In this document: positions 1 through 7,094 of the stretch, one piece after another
How positions within the stretch are numbered: the stretch's first letter is position 1
Layout of the letters: each line of letters opens with the position of its first letter
Source of the DNA: Akkermansiaceae bacterium UBA2381
GTDB taxonomy: Bacteria; Verrucomicrobiota; Verrucomicrobiia; Verrucomicrobiales; DEV007
Direction: 5' to 3'
Assembly: GCA_002344215.1 (NCBI GenBank)
Contig: DDSV01000018.1
Coordinates: forward strand, 307,700 to 363,566
DNA length: 55,867 nt
Notes under the pieces: generated by a model
Seen by the model: the letters and a program-made list of their open reading frames with translations, nothing else
What the model was told of the DNA's origin: nothing
Database searches by the model: none
Position numbers and translations under genes: made by a program

Positions 1-1
1 C

Positions 2-496
2 TCGAACAACTACGGTCCCTACCAGTTTCCGGAGAAACTGATTCCCCTCATGATCTTGAACGCCATTGAAGGCCGTGATCTTCCCGTTTACGGTGACGGT
101 CGGCAAATTCGGGACTGGCTTTATGTGGAGGACCATGCCGCCGCCATTTGGCTCGTGCTGCAAAAGGGCCGCATCGACGAGACCTACAATGTGGGCGGTC
201 TGAACGAAAAACCAAATATCGAGATTGTTCGGGCCATTTGCGATCTCCTTGACCGGAAATCCCCCCGGAGCGATGGGAAAAGCTATCACGAACAAATCAC
301 CTTCGTCGCCGATCGACCCGGACATGATCGCCGCTATGCGATCAATTGCGGCAAAATTCAGGCCGAGCTGGGGTGGCAGCCACGGGAATCCTTTACCACT
401 GGCATTGAGAAAACGGTGGAATGGTATCTGAATCATTCCGAATGGTGCAGAGAAATCAGTCAGAACCAGTATCAGCGTCAAAGACTTGGCCTTTGA
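2..496 (+). CDS. rfbB: dTDP-glucose 4,6-dehydratase, C-terminal part (cut by window edge)
   Basis: This is the C-terminal part of the cytoplasmic extended short-chain dehydrogenase that turns dTDP-glucose into dTDP-4-keto-6-deoxyglucose, the second step of dTDP-L-rhamnose synthesis. The frame is already open at base 2 with SNNYGPYQFPEKLIP, the family segment that follows the catalytic YxxxK. It continues with VYGDGRQIRDWLYVEDH, YNVGG and DRPGHDRRYAI, all typical of RfbB. About 165 residues are visible of a usual 340-360, so the NAD-binding half and catalytic Tyr/Lys lie to the left of the window. rfbA follows 53 bases downstream on the same strand, which supports a dTDP-rhamnose operon feeding O-antigen or exopolysaccharide. 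The tail after EWYLNHSEW is slightly longer than usual and has no recognisable motif. The identification is firm. Confidence 0.95.
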   Translation, partial: SNNYGPYQFPEKLIPLMILNAIEGRDLPVYGDGRQIRDWLYVEDHAAAIWLVLQKGRIDETYNVGGLNEKPNIEIVRAICDLLDRKSPRSDGKSYHEQITFVADRPGHDRRYAINCGKIQAELGWQPRESFTTGIEKTVEWYLNHSEWCREISQNQYQRQRLGL

Positions 497-549
497 GGGG
501 CTCGCCCTCGTTGACCGATTGACCTGCGGCATCTAAAACTCAGGCCCCC

Positions 550-1446
550 ATGCAAGCATCCCCCATCTCGCCGCCCCGTAAGGGCATCATCCTCGCCGGT
601 GGCTCGGGAACCCGACTCTACCCCAATACCATGGCGGTTAGTAAGCAACTCATGCCGGTTTATAACAAGCCCATGATCTACTACCCTCTTTCCGCCCTGA
701 TGCTGGCGGATATTCGAGAGATCCTGATCATATCCACTCCGCAGGATCTTCCCCTTTTCCGCAAGCTTCTGGGCACCGGTGAACAGTTCGGATTGGAATT
801 GCACTATGCCGAACAGCCGCGCCCCGAAGGCCTCGCCCAGTCTTTTCATATTGGTGCCGATTTTGTTCAAGGCGGTCCGTCCTGCCTCATTCTCGGAGAC
901 AATCTCTTCTACGGGCATGATTTCACTGAAACGCTTCAAACCGCATCATCCCGCCGGGAAGGCGCAACGATATTTGGCTATCATGTCACTGATCCCTCGG
1001 CCTACGGCGTCGTGGAATTCGACTCGCATGGAAGCGTGGTTTCACTTGAGGAAAAGCCGCGGGATCCCAAATCGAATTTCGCCGTCCCGGGACTGTATTT
1101 TTACGATGAAAACGTGGTTGAGTACGCCCGTGCGCTGAAACCATCCTCCCGCGGTGAACTGGAAATCACGGACCTCAACCGGCTCTATCTGGATGCCCGA
1201 TCCCTCCGGGTCGAGAAACTCGGCCGGGGCACGGCCTGGCTCGATACCGGCACCCACGACTCTCTTCATGAAGCTTCCGAGTTTGTCTGTCTGATCGAAA
1301 AACGGCAGGGCCTGATGATTGCCTGCCTTGAAGAAATCGCCTGGGACAAGGGATGGATCAATGCCGATCAACTGGAGGGGCAGATCAGCGTGATGGGGAA
1401 ATCATCCTACGCTCAGTATCTTTCCAGGCTTATTCTGAATCGATAA
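550..1446 (+). CDS. rfbA: glucose-1-phosphate thymidylyltransferase
   Basis: This cytoplasmic nucleotidyltransferase joins glucose-1-phosphate and dTTP to give dTDP-glucose, the first step of dTDP-rhamnose synthesis. The nucleotide-binding signature GGSGTRLYP is at residues 17-25, followed by SKQLMPVYNKPMIYYPLS, the metal-site segment ILGDNLFYG, and VEFDSHGSVVSLEEKP. The C-terminal WLDTGTHDSLHEAS and the length of 298 residues match the RfbA/RmlA family (about 290). The first ~10 residues (MQASPISPPR) are an unremarkable extension before the first beta strand. It lies directly after rfbB on the same strand. No rfbC or rfbD follows, so the last two rhamnose steps are encoded elsewhere or to the left of the window. 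Confidence 0.96.
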   Translation: MQASPISPPRKGIILAGGSGTRLYPNTMAVSKQLMPVYNKPMIYYPLSALMLADIREILIISTPQDLPLFRKLLGTGEQFGLELHYAEQPRPEGLAQSFHIGADFVQGGPSCLILGDNLFYGHDFTETLQTASSRREGATIFGYHVTDPSAYGVVEFDSHGSVVSLEEKPRDPKSNFAVPGLYFYDENVVEYARALKPSSRGELEITDLNRLYLDARSLRVEKLGRGTAWLDTGTHDSLHEASEFVCLIEKRQGLMIACLEEIAWDKGWINADQLEGQISVMGKSSYAQYLSRLILNR

Positions 1447-1532
1447 AAGTAGTTTTTCGTGGTATCCCCTTCCGTCCTTCTTCCCCGCACAATTGAAAGC
1501 GCGGCATTGAGATCAAAAACGTGAATAGAGAC

Positions 1533-1967
1533 ATGAACAAACCTGATCCGTCGACGCTCCCCTGCGGTCTTCTAACCGAAGTTCGCGGCCTCAAGTATTT
1601 CCCGCGCATGGTCATGAAAATCCGTCTGCATGAGAGTGGCGAACTCTGGGGGGAACTCCGGGAAAATCTCGGGAAAGGTGCGGACGGCTGGTGTTGCGGT
1701 TTTCTTCATGTCGACTATGAAGCGCTTCGGTCGCGGGTCCTTCAGGGAGGATCGGAAGAAGAGATACTGTCCTGGTGCGAATCGAACGGGCGTCCCCTCA
1801 ACGATAGTGACCGGCTCGTTTGGAATGCCTTCATTTCCAAGCTGGGCTGGAAAGACCATGTCTCGGCGATGCTGGAAAAGCGAAAAGTTGACGGTGGACT
1901 CGGGGACCGCGACGATATCGAAACCATGGCTCACTACATCGATGTCGATGAAGGGCGTCTAGACTAG
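1533..1967 (+). CDS. DUF5069 family protein
   Basis: This is a small soluble protein of about 144 residues. Its run of conserved features (RGLKYFPRMVMKIRLH near the N terminus, GELWGELRENLGKG, DGWCCGFLHVDYEALR, then WNAFISKLGWKD and RDDIETMAHYIDVDEGR) is what I know as the DUF5069 family, common in Verrucomicrobia and Planctomycetes. The function is unknown. There is no signal peptide or membrane segment. I prefer the ATG at 1533 over the GTG at 1521, because the family normally begins shortly before the Pro-rich segment that precedes LRGL. It stands alone, 74 bases after rfbA, with no obvious partner. The two adjacent cysteines (WCCGF) and charged C-terminal half are the only notable chemistry. 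Family assignment is from memory of the pattern and was not searched. Confidence 0.8.
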   Translation: MNKPDPSTLPCGLLTEVRGLKYFPRMVMKIRLHESGELWGELRENLGKGADGWCCGFLHVDYEALRSRVLQGGSEEEILSWCESNGRPLNDSDRLVWNAFISKLGWKDHVSAMLEKRKVDGGLGDRDDIETMAHYIDVDEGRLD

Positions 1968-2136
1968 ATTGGCTATGCCTGCGAGTTGGTGCCTCGTGTC
2001 ATTTGAGATGCGTCAGGCTCGCATGATCAGATGATAGAGTCTGACGTCACTCTCGCTTAACTTTCTGTCCGTGGTGTCGCGGTAAAATCGTCCGGCGACG
2101 TCCGGCAGCTTGTTCGAACGTGCCCGGATAGGGCAA

Positions 2137-2538
2137 TCAATCGAAGAAACCAAAAAAGAAGATGACGGCGGCGTGTTCCTTTTTCACGCCTTTGGCCGAT
2201 CCGATCACGGAACCTCCTTTGCGTACTGTGCCATCGGATTCGATCCGGCCTACCGAAGAACCTCCGACACGGACAGTTCCGTCAGACTCGACGCTACCGA
2301 CGGATGAGCCACCCTTGCGGATGGTTCCGTCGCTTTCGATTTTGCCCTGCACGGAGCCTCCCACGCGAATCGTGCCATCGGATTCAAATCTGCCCCTGAC
2401 TGAACCGCCGATGCGGACTGTGCCGTCGGACTCGACTTCTCCGAAAGAGGAACCATTCAAACGCAGGTCCTGTGCAAACGTTCCGGAAAGCCCTGTGTAA
2501 GCTAATACCAAAAGCGCAGGAAGGAGGCCGGTTTTCAT
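2137..2538 (-). CDS. secreted repeat protein, 5-fold beta-flower type
   Basis: This predicted secreted protein has a signal peptide (MKTGLLPALLVLAY, cleavage probably after TFAQ) and is then built almost entirely from five tandem units of about 16 residues. Each unit reads roughly GGSxxGxxESDGTVRx. It ends in a conserved-looking hydrophobic tail (GVKKEHAAVIFFFGFFD). NCBI names similar Bacteroidetes proteins '5-fold beta-flower protein', in which each repeat gives one petal; that name matches what is seen here. The biological role is unknown. I start it at the ATG at 2538 because it opens the signal peptide directly; an in-frame ATG at 2580 would add 14 hydrophilic residues. The DNA repeats are visible as alternating 'gatggaaccgtc'-like segments. 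The gene stands alone, divergent from the kinase-like gene to its right. Confidence 0.75.
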   Translation of the reverse strand: MKTGLLPALLVLAYTGLSGTFAQDLRLNGSSFGEVESDGTVRIGGSVRGRFESDGTIRVGGSVQGKIESDGTIRKGGSSVGSVESDGTVRVGGSSVGRIESDGTVRKGGSVIGSAKGVKKEHAAVIFFFGFFD

Positions 2539-2656
2539 GAGAGAAGAGTAGCATGTTCCAGGGGATTTCTCTTCACACACGTGAAATTGATAATCAAAAA
2601 TTCAGAGGCGGATAGTGTTGGCCGGGTTGGCCCGGTGCGGGTAGGGTGTCGGTGCG

Positions 2657-3094
2657 ATGACCCGGAAGGACACGGAATATTCCCACGTGCGTGTTGGCTT
2701 CGACGGGCGGGTTCATAAGACATTCCGGGGACTGAATGCCCGGATGAGGTTTGAAACGGAGGTGGCGGTTCTAAAGCACCTTGAGGAACTAGGGTGCGAC
2801 TACGTGCCGAGGCTCCTCGAGGTCGATCCCGGGACGCTCACTATCGTGACGAGCAATTGCGGACGGAAGGTCGATTCGATCAGTGATCGCAAGGTCAAGG
2901 AGTTGTTCGCCACTCTTGAGAAGGACTTCAGAGTTCGGCACGAGGATCCCTTTCCCCGCAACATCACCTATCGTCAGCAGGACGGGAGGTTTTGCCTGAT
3001 CGACTTCGAGTTCGCCTCGATTGTCGACGAGAACGGGGAAGTTCCTCCGGGCGGGGTGAGTCTGAAGGTTCCGGGAAAGACGGGAGAGGCGTGA
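2657..3094 (+). CDS. minimal protein-kinase-like protein (RIO/WaaP-like core)
   Basis: This protein of 145 residues carries what looks like a stripped-down kinase fold. It has a lysine in VHKTFRGLNARMRFETEV, which may correspond to the ATP-binding Lys with the alpha-C Glu in FETEV. It also has a hinge-like TIVTSNCG, a catalytic-loop-like HEDPFPRNITY (HxDxxxxN) and a metal-site LIDFEFA (DFx). The spacing resembles RIO1, lipopolysaccharide (WaaP) and aminoglycoside kinases, but a whole N- and C-lobe would normally need about 230 residues. It could phosphorylate a small molecule or protein, or be a pseudokinase. I recall near-identical proteins in Verrucomicrobia annotated loosely as serine/threonine protein phosphatase, which the motifs do not support. 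No signal peptide or membrane segment. It stands alone, 118 bases from the divergent beta-flower gene. Confidence 0.6.
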   Translation: MTRKDTEYSHVRVGFDGRVHKTFRGLNARMRFETEVAVLKHLEELGCDYVPRLLEVDPGTLTIVTSNCGRKVDSISDRKVKELFATLEKDFRVRHEDPFPRNITYRQQDGRFCLIDFEFASIVDENGEVPPGGVSLKVPGKTGEA

Positions 3095-3231
3095 ATGGAT
3101 GAAGTAATGAAAGGCAGATCGAAATCGCCTGCCAATTTCGGTGGGTCAACGAAGCCTGCGACCGGCTATCTCCGTAGCGATCTTGATAACCGTTTTGTGA
3201 TGAATAGGACCTCGTCGAGAAACGGCTGAGT

Positions 3232-3693
3232 TCACTGAGTCCGTGAGAATCTCCGGTAGGTTCGAACTACTAAGAATCCTCCGAGCGCGGCGACGAAGTA
3301 ACCTAGCCACTCCATTCCCCCGAGGTCGGAGGAACCTCCCACCAGCACGGCTGAATCGGGATCGCCGGGAAAGCAGCGCAAGGTAACAGAGGGATCTGCG
3401 ACAACACCACCTTCGCCAACACGGCTGAGGTAGAAGGTTTTTGTGACGGAGAAGGGATCGTCCGTTCTGGTTTGATCTCCTTCACCCCAGTTAACTCGAA
3501 CGAGGTAGCGCTTCTTCCCTTTTGATCCCTTTTGCACTTCCGCCCTGGTGATCGTTCCCGCATGAGAGACTCCCTCTGAGGCGAGACGGGTGGCGCTGCG
3601 TTTGGCGTTGAGCCCGAGGCCGATAAAGGTAACTCCCATCCCGAGGATGCAGAGGCTGGGAATAAAGGGGCGGATTTGCATGGCGCTACGCAT
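3232..3693 (-). CDS. DUF3592-like membrane protein
   Basis: This small membrane protein has about 150 residues, with one hydrophobic segment near the N terminus (SLCILGMGVTFIGLGLNA), a soluble beta-rich middle and a second membrane segment near the C terminus (EWLGYFVAALGGFLVV) followed by an Arg-rich end. The middle contains SHAGTITRAEVQK, YLVRVNWGEG and SVTLRCFPGDPDSAVL. This two-TM layout, with a strand-rich loop giving 'G.I......Y.V.V.Y' and 'V.Y.P.dP..a.l', is that of the DUF3592 family, whose function is unknown. An in-frame ATG at 3681 is an equally good start. No operon partner: the neighbours on both sides are on the other strand. Confidence 0.6.
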   Translation of the reverse strand: MRSAMQIRPFIPSLCILGMGVTFIGLGLNAKRSATRLASEGVSHAGTITRAEVQKGSKGKKRYLVRVNWGEGDQTRTDDPFSVTKTFYLSRVGEGGVVADPSVTLRCFPGDPDSAVLVGGSSDLGGMEWLGYFVAALGGFLVVRTYRRFSRTQ

Positions 3694-3807
3694 TCATCAA
3701 GGGCCGTGAGTGTCAACCGCGAAGGCACGCTCAAGGGGTTCCCGAAACCTTCCCGGCGAACCGCAAAAGAGAACTCAAGCGCTGAACATTAGGCGACTAA
3801 TTCGCGC

Positions 3808-3836
3808 TTGATTAAGATAGGTTAACAATTTAGAAT
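3808..3836 (+). promoter_or_regulatory. sigma-70-like promoter upstream of the sulfotransferase gene
   Basis: TTGATT at 3808-3813 (4 of 6 matches to TTGACA) and TAGAAT at 3831-3836 (5 of 6 matches to TATAAT) are separated by exactly 17 bases, in a markedly AT-rich stretch of an otherwise GC-rich window. Transcription would begin near 3843, about 30 bases before the ATG at 3875. This is read directly from the sequence; activity is inferred. Confidence 0.55.
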
Positions 3837-3874
3837 TATTGTAATTTTTATACCGGGTGACCGGCTCCAGAGAA

Positions 3875-4651
3875 ATGATCATTTCGCACCGGCACAAGTT
3901 TATCTTCATCCACGTGCCCCGAACTGCCGGGCGCAGCCTGACTATTGATCTCGAAAGTCATTGCGGACCGGAGGACATCATCACCCCATCAGGGGACAGT
4001 CCCGGCCGAAATTGCTCAGGCTGGCACCGGCACTCTTCCGCAAGAGAGATTCGTGAAAGGCTTGGGACAAAGACCTTCGAGGACTATTTTGTGTTCACCG
4101 TGGAAAGGGACCCCTGGGATAAAACCCTCTCAACCTACTGGTCTATCAAGGGATATACCCCCGGTGAGGGCGGCAGGACGGAGCAGGTTTCTGCGGCGGA
4201 CCGGATCTGGAGAACAGTGTCAGGATACCCCTGGTCTTTCGATGCCTGGGTAAAATATCGCGTCTTTCGGAGCCGCATTCCGGGCTTCCGGCGACCATTC
4301 GGAAAGACCTTTGGTCACTACACTGATGATAAAGGTAAAGTGATAGTGGATGCCATTTTTCGATACGAGTATCTTGAAGAGCACGTTGGGATCCTCGCCT
4401 CGAAACTAGGACTGCCTCTAAGATTGAGATCAAAGGAAGGGGGAGGAACGCGACCCGACAAACGCGACTACAGCCGGAGTTATTCTGACTGGAGCCGGGA
4501 ATACATCTCGGGATACTACGCCAATGAAATTGGCCTGATGGGATATGCCTTCGGTTCCAGTTCTCCCGACAATGTTGTGGAGACGAGTCCTCTCATCCCG
4601 CGGGCCCGAATCGAAGTACCCCGTCGGGTTGAGTTCGCCTTTTCGCGATAG
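3875..4651 (+). CDS. sulfotransferase family 2-like protein
   Basis: This is probably a cytoplasmic or membrane-associated carbohydrate sulfotransferase that moves sulfate from PAPS to a glycan. The 5'-phosphosulfate loop FIHVPRTAGRS is at residues 11-21, next to the start, as in sulfotransferase family 2. The 3'-phosphate-binding segment is FVFTVERDPWDKTLSTYW (compare xxRDPxxRxxSxY). A C-terminal segment, FRYEYLEEH followed by KRDYSRSYSDW, matches the family end, where the 'Y.....I...Y..D' pattern occurs. The length of about 258 residues is normal. I choose the ATG at 3875 rather than the GTG at 3857, because the fold begins at once with HKFIFIHVP. A GTG start would put only hydrophilic residues in front. 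No glycan genes are adjacent. The AT-rich upstream region could indicate transfer, though codon use inside looks ordinary. Confidence 0.8.
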   Translation: MIISHRHKFIFIHVPRTAGRSLTIDLESHCGPEDIITPSGDSPGRNCSGWHRHSSAREIRERLGTKTFEDYFVFTVERDPWDKTLSTYWSIKGYTPGEGGRTEQVSAADRIWRTVSGYPWSFDAWVKYRVFRSRIPGFRRPFGKTFGHYTDDKGKVIVDAIFRYEYLEEHVGILASKLGLPLRLRSKEGGGTRPDKRDYSRSYSDWSREYISGYYANEIGLMGYAFGSSSPDNVVETSPLIPRARIEVPRRVEFAFSR

Positions 4652-4832
4652 CCCGGAGCGGGCTGTTCATTCCCGTCCGTGCGATTCCCGGCAAAAAGAC
4701 CGTGGAGAGACCCGGGATCACCTCCCGTGAAGGCAAAGGAAGGTGGTTTTCGGCAAAAAAAAGAGGAAAAATATCAGAAAAGCCGTATTTTTAAGAAATA
4801 ACAATCAACACTTAAGCCCATACGGACCTGTC

Positions 4833-5699
4833 ATGACTGATCGGACGACCTCGATTTTTACTTTTTCGTTTCTGCTCCTTTGCCTTTCCCTCGCGACTGC
4901 TGACCTTCGGGCCGACGACGGTGGCCTGGCGAACCGGATCGACGGCTATATCAAGTCACAGCGGGCCAGTGGTGGCCTCCGCAGCGATGAGCGGACCGCC
5001 TGGCTTGTCTATGATTTCACTTCGGGGCATGAGGTGGCCAACATCAATGGAAACGCCGCTCTCCAGGCGGCGAGTATGATCAAGGTCTATCTGGCTCTTG
5101 CCTTCTTCCATGAGGTTGAAGCCGGGCGATTGACCTATAGCTCGACGGCGCGGAGCCACATGGAACTAATGATCCAGAAGAGCAACAATGAGTCGACCAA
5201 TTGGGTGATGCGACAGACCGGAGGGCCTGCTGCGACTGAGGCGCTGCTGAAGCGTCATTACTCCTCACTCTGCCAGCAGATCCGCCTCGTCGAATACATT
5301 CCGGAGGGGGGCAAGACCTACCGAAACCGGGGTTCGGCCGGAGATTACGCCCGCTTTCTCCATGCCCTCTGGTACAAACAACTTCCCCAGTCCGAGGAGA
5401 TCCTGCGGACGATGGCGCTGCCGGGCATCGATCGGCTCTACACCGACGTTAAATCCGTGCCACCCGGTACCAGGGTCTACAATAAGACCGGGAGCACGGC
5501 GATGTGTTGTGGAGATATGGGCATCATTGTTGCGAAGGGGCGCGATGGTCGCAGCTATCCCTATCTGATGGTGGGCATCATCGAAAGCGCCCGCCGCAAC
5601 ACCTCGTCCTACAGCACCTGGATCTCGAGACGGGCCGATGTGATCCGGGAGGTGTCGAATCTGGTCTACCTTGACATGAAGAAGCGGCACTCCCTCTGA
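4833..5699 (+). CDS. class A beta-lactamase-like serine hydrolase (secreted)
   Basis: This exported penicillin-recognising serine hydrolase could act as a beta-lactamase or as a D-Ala-D-Ala carboxypeptidase/endopeptidase on peptidoglycan in the periplasm. A signal peptide occupies roughly residues 1-27 (FTFSFLLLCLSLATA). All three catalytic motifs are present in order: SMIK (S81-K84), SNN (S117-N119) and KTGS (from K218). No clear class A omega-loop ExxLN is seen, which argues against an efficient beta-lactamase and for a peptidoglycan role. The length of 288 residues fits the family. An in-frame ATG at 4743 would add 30 Lys/Arg-rich residues before the signal peptide, so I start at 4833. It stands alone between the sulfotransferase and an unknown gene on the same strand. 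Confidence 0.82.
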   Translation: MTDRTTSIFTFSFLLLCLSLATADLRADDGGLANRIDGYIKSQRASGGLRSDERTAWLVYDFTSGHEVANINGNAALQAASMIKVYLALAFFHEVEAGRLTYSSTARSHMELMIQKSNNESTNWVMRQTGGPAATEALLKRHYSSLCQQIRLVEYIPEGGKTYRNRGSAGDYARFLHALWYKQLPQSEEILRTMALPGIDRLYTDVKSVPPGTRVYNKTGSTAMCCGDMGIIVAKGRDGRSYPYLMVGIIESARRNTSSYSTWISRRADVIREVSNLVYLDMKKRHSL

Positions 5700-5740
5700 G
5701 AAAGCGAACCCGACGAATACGGGGCCTCTATGGCCAGGGA

Positions 5741-6187
5741 ATGATCACCCGCAGGCTTATTGCTGTTCCCGTCGACCCGGCGGAGATTCGTTCCGAGTTC
5801 CAGCGTTTTCTGGATCAGGCGAAGAGCAATGGCTGGAGGGAACTGAAGGTACGATTCGGATTCGCGTGGGAGACTCCTTCCGAGAGAGAAAGTGGACTGG
5901 AGGAAATTTTAACTCCCGTGGAGCTTGGGGAGAGAGTCGATGCGGCCGAGTCAGACGGAATGGGGAAGATTGGCGAGGATGATCTTTATCTCACTCCTGT
6001 GGCGAACGGAGTGGAGCATCTCTTTTGCCACGACGCGGACATCCATCTTACCGGCCCGGGAAATTCCGTGTATCTCGAGTCGGAAGCCACGAGGTACGCG
6101 TCTCTCGGTTGGGTGGTTTACGAAAGCATTAAATCGGGGGAAGAGACAATCTTCGGGAAGGTTCACCGTTTCAAACCGCAGGAGTAA
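5741..6187 (+). CDS. hypothetical protein, 148 residues
   Basis: I do not recognise this protein. It is soluble-looking, acidic, with no signal peptide or membrane segment, and alternates predicted strands and helices (ITRRLIAVPVD, then EIRSEFQRFLDQAKSNGW). The C-terminal half holds DDLYLTPVANGVEHLFCHD and a final strand GEETIFGKVHRF. The start ATG follows CCAGGGA, an acceptable ribosome-binding site. It lies 41 bases after the serine hydrolase on the same strand and could be co-transcribed. It converges on the glycosyltransferase gene to its right, with 82 non-coding bases between. That the frame is real rests on its length, its coding-like base use and lack of a better frame on either strand. 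Confidence 0.6.
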   Translation: MITRRLIAVPVDPAEIRSEFQRFLDQAKSNGWRELKVRFGFAWETPSERESGLEEILTPVELGERVDAAESDGMGKIGEDDLYLTPVANGVEHLFCHDADIHLTGPGNSVYLESEATRYASLGWVVYESIKSGEETIFGKVHRFKPQE

Positions 6188-6269
6188 TCTCCCGGGCTTT
6201 GGGGCGAGATTTCCGGTAACCACCCGGAGTTTGTTTCAAGGGTTCAAACCGAACTGTGGGAGGAGGGAA

Positions 6270-7094
6270 TCAAGAGCGCTCCGCCGTTCTGCTTATTTCC
6301 GTTGATTGTACTCTGGAGCGGGTTCGCCTCCTTCGACTCAGCCACCAAACGCCAAAAAGATCGGGTATCCCGACCGCCAATCGATCAAGAACACCGTATT
6401 TTGAAACGCCGTGTTCCCGGGGTCGATCAATCACATCAAGATGCTTCACCGTCCAGTTGTCCGCGGCGAATAAGGCCGGGAGGAAACGATGAAGGGTCTC
6501 AAAATAAGGGAGCGCGAGAAACGCCTCCAGGCGGAAAGCCTTGAGGCCGCAGGCGGTATCCCAGGTATTGTCCTTGAGAACCCGGCTTCGGGTTGCATTG
6601 GCGATTTTGGAAGCGAGCCACTTGATCGATCCTCCCCCCCTTTGCTTGCGCTGTCCTGCGACCAATCCCACGCGGCTGTCCGACCTTAGGATACCAATCA
6701 TGGGTTTGAGGTATTGGGGGTCATTCTGGCCGTCCCCGTCGATGGTTACACCAAACTCCCCGCGGGCAGCCAGGGCGCCGATCCAAAGGGACCCGCTCTT
6801 CCCGGCTGAACTTTGGTTTCGGATCAGCCTTACCTCCGGATGCGCTGTCATGATCGTCGCAACGACATCAAGGGTATTGTCGTGACTCGCATCGTCAATC
6901 ACAACAATCTCAAAGGACTCACCCTCGAGCGCAGCACAAATCTCAGGCAGGAGCCGGGGCAGACTTCCCGCTTCATCCCGGGCTGGCACCAGTACACTGA
7001 TGAGTGACTTGGTGTGTTCGGCTTTGGCGGGTAGGCCGGCTGTCATGGGATATATTCCGTGGAGTGTCGGAGCGACGATATTGAACCGAATCAC
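6270..7094 (-). CDS. family 2 glycosyltransferase, dolichyl/undecaprenyl-phosphate sugar synthase-like
   Basis: This GT-A glycosyltransferase probably transfers a sugar from a nucleotide donor to undecaprenyl phosphate at the inner face of the cytoplasmic membrane. It shows the GT2 pattern in order: SVLVPARDEAGSL near residue 32, IVVIDDASHDNT, then the metal-binding VTIDGDGQNDP typical of dolichol-phosphate mannosyltransferase-like enzymes, and HGVSKYGVLDR, the acceptor-loop segment of that group. A hydrophobic patch near the C terminus (VGIPDLFGVWWLS) may contact the membrane. The start is GTG at 7094, which overlaps the stop of the upstream ArnT/PMT-like gene by four bases (GTGA), so the two are almost certainly translationally coupled. 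The lipid-linked sugar it makes would be the natural donor for that partner. Confidence 0.85.
   Translation of the reverse strand: MIRFNIVAPTLHGIYPMTAGLPAKAEHTKSLISVLVPARDEAGSLPRLLPEICAALEGESFEIVVIDDASHDNTLDVVATIMTAHPEVRLIRNQSSAGKSGSLWIGALAARGEFGVTIDGDGQNDPQYLKPMIGILRSDSRVGLVAGQRKQRGGGSIKWLASKIANATRSRVLKDNTWDTACGLKAFRLEAFLALPYFETLHRFLPALFAADNWTVKHLDVIDRPREHGVSKYGVLDRLAVGIPDLFGVWWLSRRRRTRSRVQSTEISRTAERS

Noticed and set aside
2137..2538. Tandem DNA repeats as a possible CRISPR-like array
   Set aside because: The repeats are codons of a beta-flower protein in one continuous frame; units are 45-51 bases with no separate spacers.
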